6,780 bases of DNA from Lachnospiraceae bacterium (lineage in GTDB: Bacteria > Bacillota_A > Clostridia > Lachnospirales > Lachnospiraceae), in assembly GCA_017542725.1 (NCBI GenBank), contig JAFXWR010000188.1, positions 1-6,780 on the forward strand, written 5' to 3'. The position numbers and the translations under genes were made by a program. This document shows, piece after piece, positions 5,274 to 6,780 of the stretch (positions within the stretch are counted from its first letter, which is position 1; the number at the start of each line of letters is the position of its first letter). Under the pieces are notes generated by a model. It had not been told where the DNA came from. It made no database searches and saw only the letters and a list, made by a program, of their open reading frames with translations.

Positions 5274-5728
5274 CATCATATGGAGCAGGCAAGAGTTATA
5301 CTGATAAAAAAATCGCAGAAGTAATAATTGATTTTGTGTATCCAGTAGGCTCTATTTATTTATCAATTAATAAGGTATCGCCTGAAATATTTATGGGTGG
5401 CAAGTGGGAGTTAATTGAAGATGGCAGAGCTTTATGGACTACAACAAAAAACGATGGTGGCGAGTTAGTTGATGCAGGACTACCAAATGTCAAAGGTGAT
5501 TTGACACTTGTCGGTGGTGGAAGTAGTGGTGGATGGTTTACTGCTAATGGAGCAATTAAAGAAAAGGGAACAGGCAATAAAAGATATTGGGCATCATCAA
5601 ATGGAGCGACCAGTGGTGTTAGCACAGGATTTGAAATTGATGCAAGTAAAAGTAATGAGATTTATGGTAAGTCAGACACAGTTCAGCCACCAGCGATAAA
5701 AATTTATGCATTTAAAAGAATATCATAA
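5261..5728 (+). CDS. Tail collar / fibre-tip-like protein
   Basis: This 155-residue protein has a short N-terminal module (MNGSASYGAGKSYTDKK, 1-17) shared with the gene at 5743. From residue 26 it follows the phage collar/fibre-tip pattern: VYPVGSIYLSIN (26-37), PEIFMGGKWELIEDGRALW (41-59), AGLPNVKGDLTL (72-83), a Gly/Ser-rich variable middle (84-130), and the conserved ending SDTVQPPAIKIYAFKRIS (138-155). I recall the same PVGSIY ... GLPNI.G ... VQPP.ykvYaWkR order in many Firmicute prophage proteins related to the tail collar domain, where the variable loops between conserved blocks face outward. It lies in the packed tail operon, 3 bases after the 58-residue gene. The closest Shine-Dalgarno is GAGG at 5251-5254, inside the previous gene's end. 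Confidence 0.8.
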   Translation: MNGSASYGAGKSYTDKKIAEVIIDFVYPVGSIYLSINKVSPEIFMGGKWELIEDGRALWTTTKNDGGELVDAGLPNVKGDLTLVGGGSSGGWFTANGAIKEKGTGNKRYWASSNGATSGVSTGFEIDASKSNEIYGKSDTVQPPAIKIYAFKRIS

Positions 5729-5736
5729 AAGAGGTA

Positions 5737-5755
5737 TAGAGTATGAATGGTAGTG
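5737..5755 (+). repeat. 19-base direct repeat spanning two gene starts, copy 2
   Basis: This is the second exact copy of the 19-base sequence at 5255-5273, 482 bases downstream, around the start of the next tail gene. The genes diverge completely after about 18 codons, so recombination at this short homology could exchange or delete the body of the intervening gene. Confidence 0.75.
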
Positions 5756-6213
5756 TAGCATTTGGAGCAGTAAAACAGTATGTAACTGAAATCATAGGAG
5801 GGACACCTTCTATTTTTTTAGGTTATGTTACGAGTTCTTTTCCTACTGAAAGGCAGGATGGAACACCGCTACTAATTGGTGACTTTGTAAGAGGTCATCC
5901 AAATAGTGAATTTCCTTTGATAATAAAAGGAGTGAAACTAAACACAGGAAAGGATAGAGCAGTTTATCAAGGGAGCGGTAAGTGGGAAGCTGATTATTTT
6001 GTTTATCAAAATACAAAAGAAACTCCACTCACTAACAAAACAACTGAAAGTATGAGTGGGTTGAAACTAAATCAAAAAGAAGTAAATGAAGAAATGAAAA
6101 ATACTATCAATGATATCAAAGGCAACTTTGTGGATGGAAGAAATCTATCTGAAGATGCTAAAAAAGTAATAACTGATGATACTGTTGATGGTGGATTGTT
6201 TAAGGAGGATTAA
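5743..6213 (+). CDS. Putative tail-tip protein sharing the MNGS N-terminal module
   Basis: This 156-residue protein begins MNGSVAFGAVKQYVTEII, closely resembling the start of the collar-like protein at 5261, then diverges. Residues 24-82 (FLGYVTSSFPTERQDGTPLLIGDFV...FPLIIKGVKLNTGKDRAVYQGSGKWE) read as a compact beta domain in the style of fibre modules that contain 'G.pl..GD.v' and 'gs.W'. Residues 90-140 are polar and likely helical (NQKEVNEEMKNTINDIKGNF), and the acidic end is VDGGLFKED. There is no signal peptide or membrane segment. AGAGG at 5730-5734 is 8 bases before the ATG. The 14-base gap before it and 3-base gap after place it firmly in the tail operon. A structural role is likely, but no family is recognised. 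Confidence 0.65.
   Translation: MNGSVAFGAVKQYVTEIIGGTPSIFLGYVTSSFPTERQDGTPLLIGDFVRGHPNSEFPLIIKGVKLNTGKDRAVYQGSGKWEADYFVYQNTKETPLTNKTTESMSGLKLNQKEVNEEMKNTINDIKGNFVDGRNLSEDAKKVITDDTVDGGLFKED
6202..6208 (+). promoter_or_regulatory. Strong ribosome binding site of the 6217 gene
   Basis: AAGGAGG, the full consensus, lies 8 bases before the ATG at 6217 and inside the last codons of the previous gene. It is one of the strongest sites in the window, consistent with a structural protein made in quantity, and it fixes the start. Confidence 0.8.
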
Positions 6214-6216
6214 ACT

Positions 6217-6780
6217 ATGGCAATTAAGATTTTAGTAAAAAGAGGACTTGAAGCTGACTTATTAAATGCAGGAGTAGCTGCAGGTGAGCTTAAGTTTACA
6301 ACCGATACCAAGAAACTCTTTATTGGAACAGGTAGTGAAAATATAAGAGTTGGTGGCGATGGAGCAGGAACATGGGGTGGCATTGGTGGAGATATTTCTG
6401 ACCAAGCCGACTTACAGCAAGCACTCGGTGGTAAAGTTCCTACCACAAGAACTATAAACAATAAAGCACTTACAACTGATGTAGTTCTTAAAATGAGTGA
6501 TTTTCAAAATGATGCAGGATATGCAAAAACGACTGATGTGGATGGCACAGGTCATAAACTCAATGTGTCAATGGACACTACTGATTATGTTTTAACCATC
6601 AAATTACTTGATAAGAATGAAAACATAATCGATACAAAGTCAGTTGACTTACCACTTGAAGAGTTAGTTGTATCAGGCTCTTACGATGCTACAAATAGAA
6701 AGATAGTTCTTACACTTAAGAGTGGACAAACTATTGAAATTCCTGTAGCTAACCTTTTATCAGGTCTTGTAAATGCCACA
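6217..6780 (+). CDS. Phage tail fibre/structural protein with Mtd-type N-terminal domain, 3' end outside window
   Basis: At least 188 residues, open at the right edge. The N-terminus (IKILVKRGLEADL...AAGELKFTTDTKKLFIGTGSENI, 3-43) fits the small domain found at the start of many phage fibres and of the major tropism determinant Mtd ('krG....l..l..GE..f.tDtg.lyiG.g'). It is followed by WGGIGGDISDQADLQQALGGKV (53-74) and PTTRTINNKALTTDVVL (75-91), both standard fibre linker motifs ('tDQ.dLq.AL..K', 'rtiNgk.Lt.dv.L'). Residues about 115-185 (LNVSMDTTDYVLTIKLLD..., DLPLEELVVSGSYDATNRKIVLTLKSG, TIEIPVANLLSGL) form a conserved beta block common in Clostridia prophage structural proteins. It likely forms part of the tail tip or fibre. 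The remaining C-terminal region is not visible, so its receptor-binding part is unknown. Confidence 0.8.
   Translation, partial: MAIKILVKRGLEADLLNAGVAAGELKFTTDTKKLFIGTGSENIRVGGDGAGTWGGIGGDISDQADLQQALGGKVPTTRTINNKALTTDVVLKMSDFQNDAGYAKTTDVDGTGHKLNVSMDTTDYVLTIKLLDKNENIIDTKSVDLPLEELVVSGSYDATNRKIVLTLKSGQTIEIPVANLLSGLVNAT

Noticed and set aside
5356..5625. Minus-strand and alternate plus-frame ORFs within the collar-like gene (also 5508-5699)
   Set aside because: They overlap a gene with clear family motifs, lack initiation signals and have low-complexity translations.
6210..6461. Minus-strand frame over the Mtd-like gene start
   Set aside because: It is opposite a gene with strong motifs and a full-consensus ribosome site; the Pro-rich translation is a shadow of Gly codons.
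4368..6780. Diversity-generating retroelement target or template, prompted by the Mtd-type domain and AAC-rich codons near 4700
   Set aside because: No reverse transcriptase, no near-duplicate template/variable repeat pair and no C-terminal C-type lectin region is visible; the AAC-rich part is mid-protein.

Overview
The window is a piece of a prophage (or phage / phage-tail-derived element) from a low-GC Gram-positive host, most likely a gut-type Clostridia or related Firmicute. Three things point there: strong AGGAGG-type ribosome sites, very AT-rich DNA, and a secreted cysteine-peptidase-like protein with the GYGCAG...AEGNYN signature and wall-binding repeats that I know from Lachnospiraceae and relatives. 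Species cannot be called. The first gene is the C-terminal part of a YmfQ/XkdU-like (DUF2313) baseplate protein, a family typical of contractile-tailed phages and PBSX-like elements.

Layout. (1) 2-382: end of the DUF2313-like baseplate gene, cut by the window edge. (2) 383-587: AT-rich gap with a 17-T run and a good vegetative-type promoter (TTGAGT, 18 bp, TATAAT). (3) 588-3153: four same-strand genes that do not look like virion genes: a signal-peptide protein with a Cys/His peptidase-like domain plus cell-wall-binding repeats; a small P-loop protein; a protein with two membrane segments; and a lipoprotein. (4) 3154-3781: extremely AT-rich DNA with two hairpin/T-tract structures, a doubtful 88-residue membrane ORF and a possible extended -10 promoter. 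(5) 3782-6780: tightly packed tail-fibre/receptor-binding genes, the last running off the window.

Reading. Segments 2-4 look like a 'moron' or lysogenic-conversion cassette: a separately promoted, separately terminated block dropped between a baseplate gene and the tail-fibre genes. Three of its four products are predicted to be at or outside the membrane, which suggests that they alter the host surface while the prophage is resident. That function is inference; none of the four can be named with confidence. The tail block has six small genes separated by 1 to 14 bases, two of which begin with the same short N-terminal module, suggesting modular tail-tip proteins that share an attachment or assembly tag.
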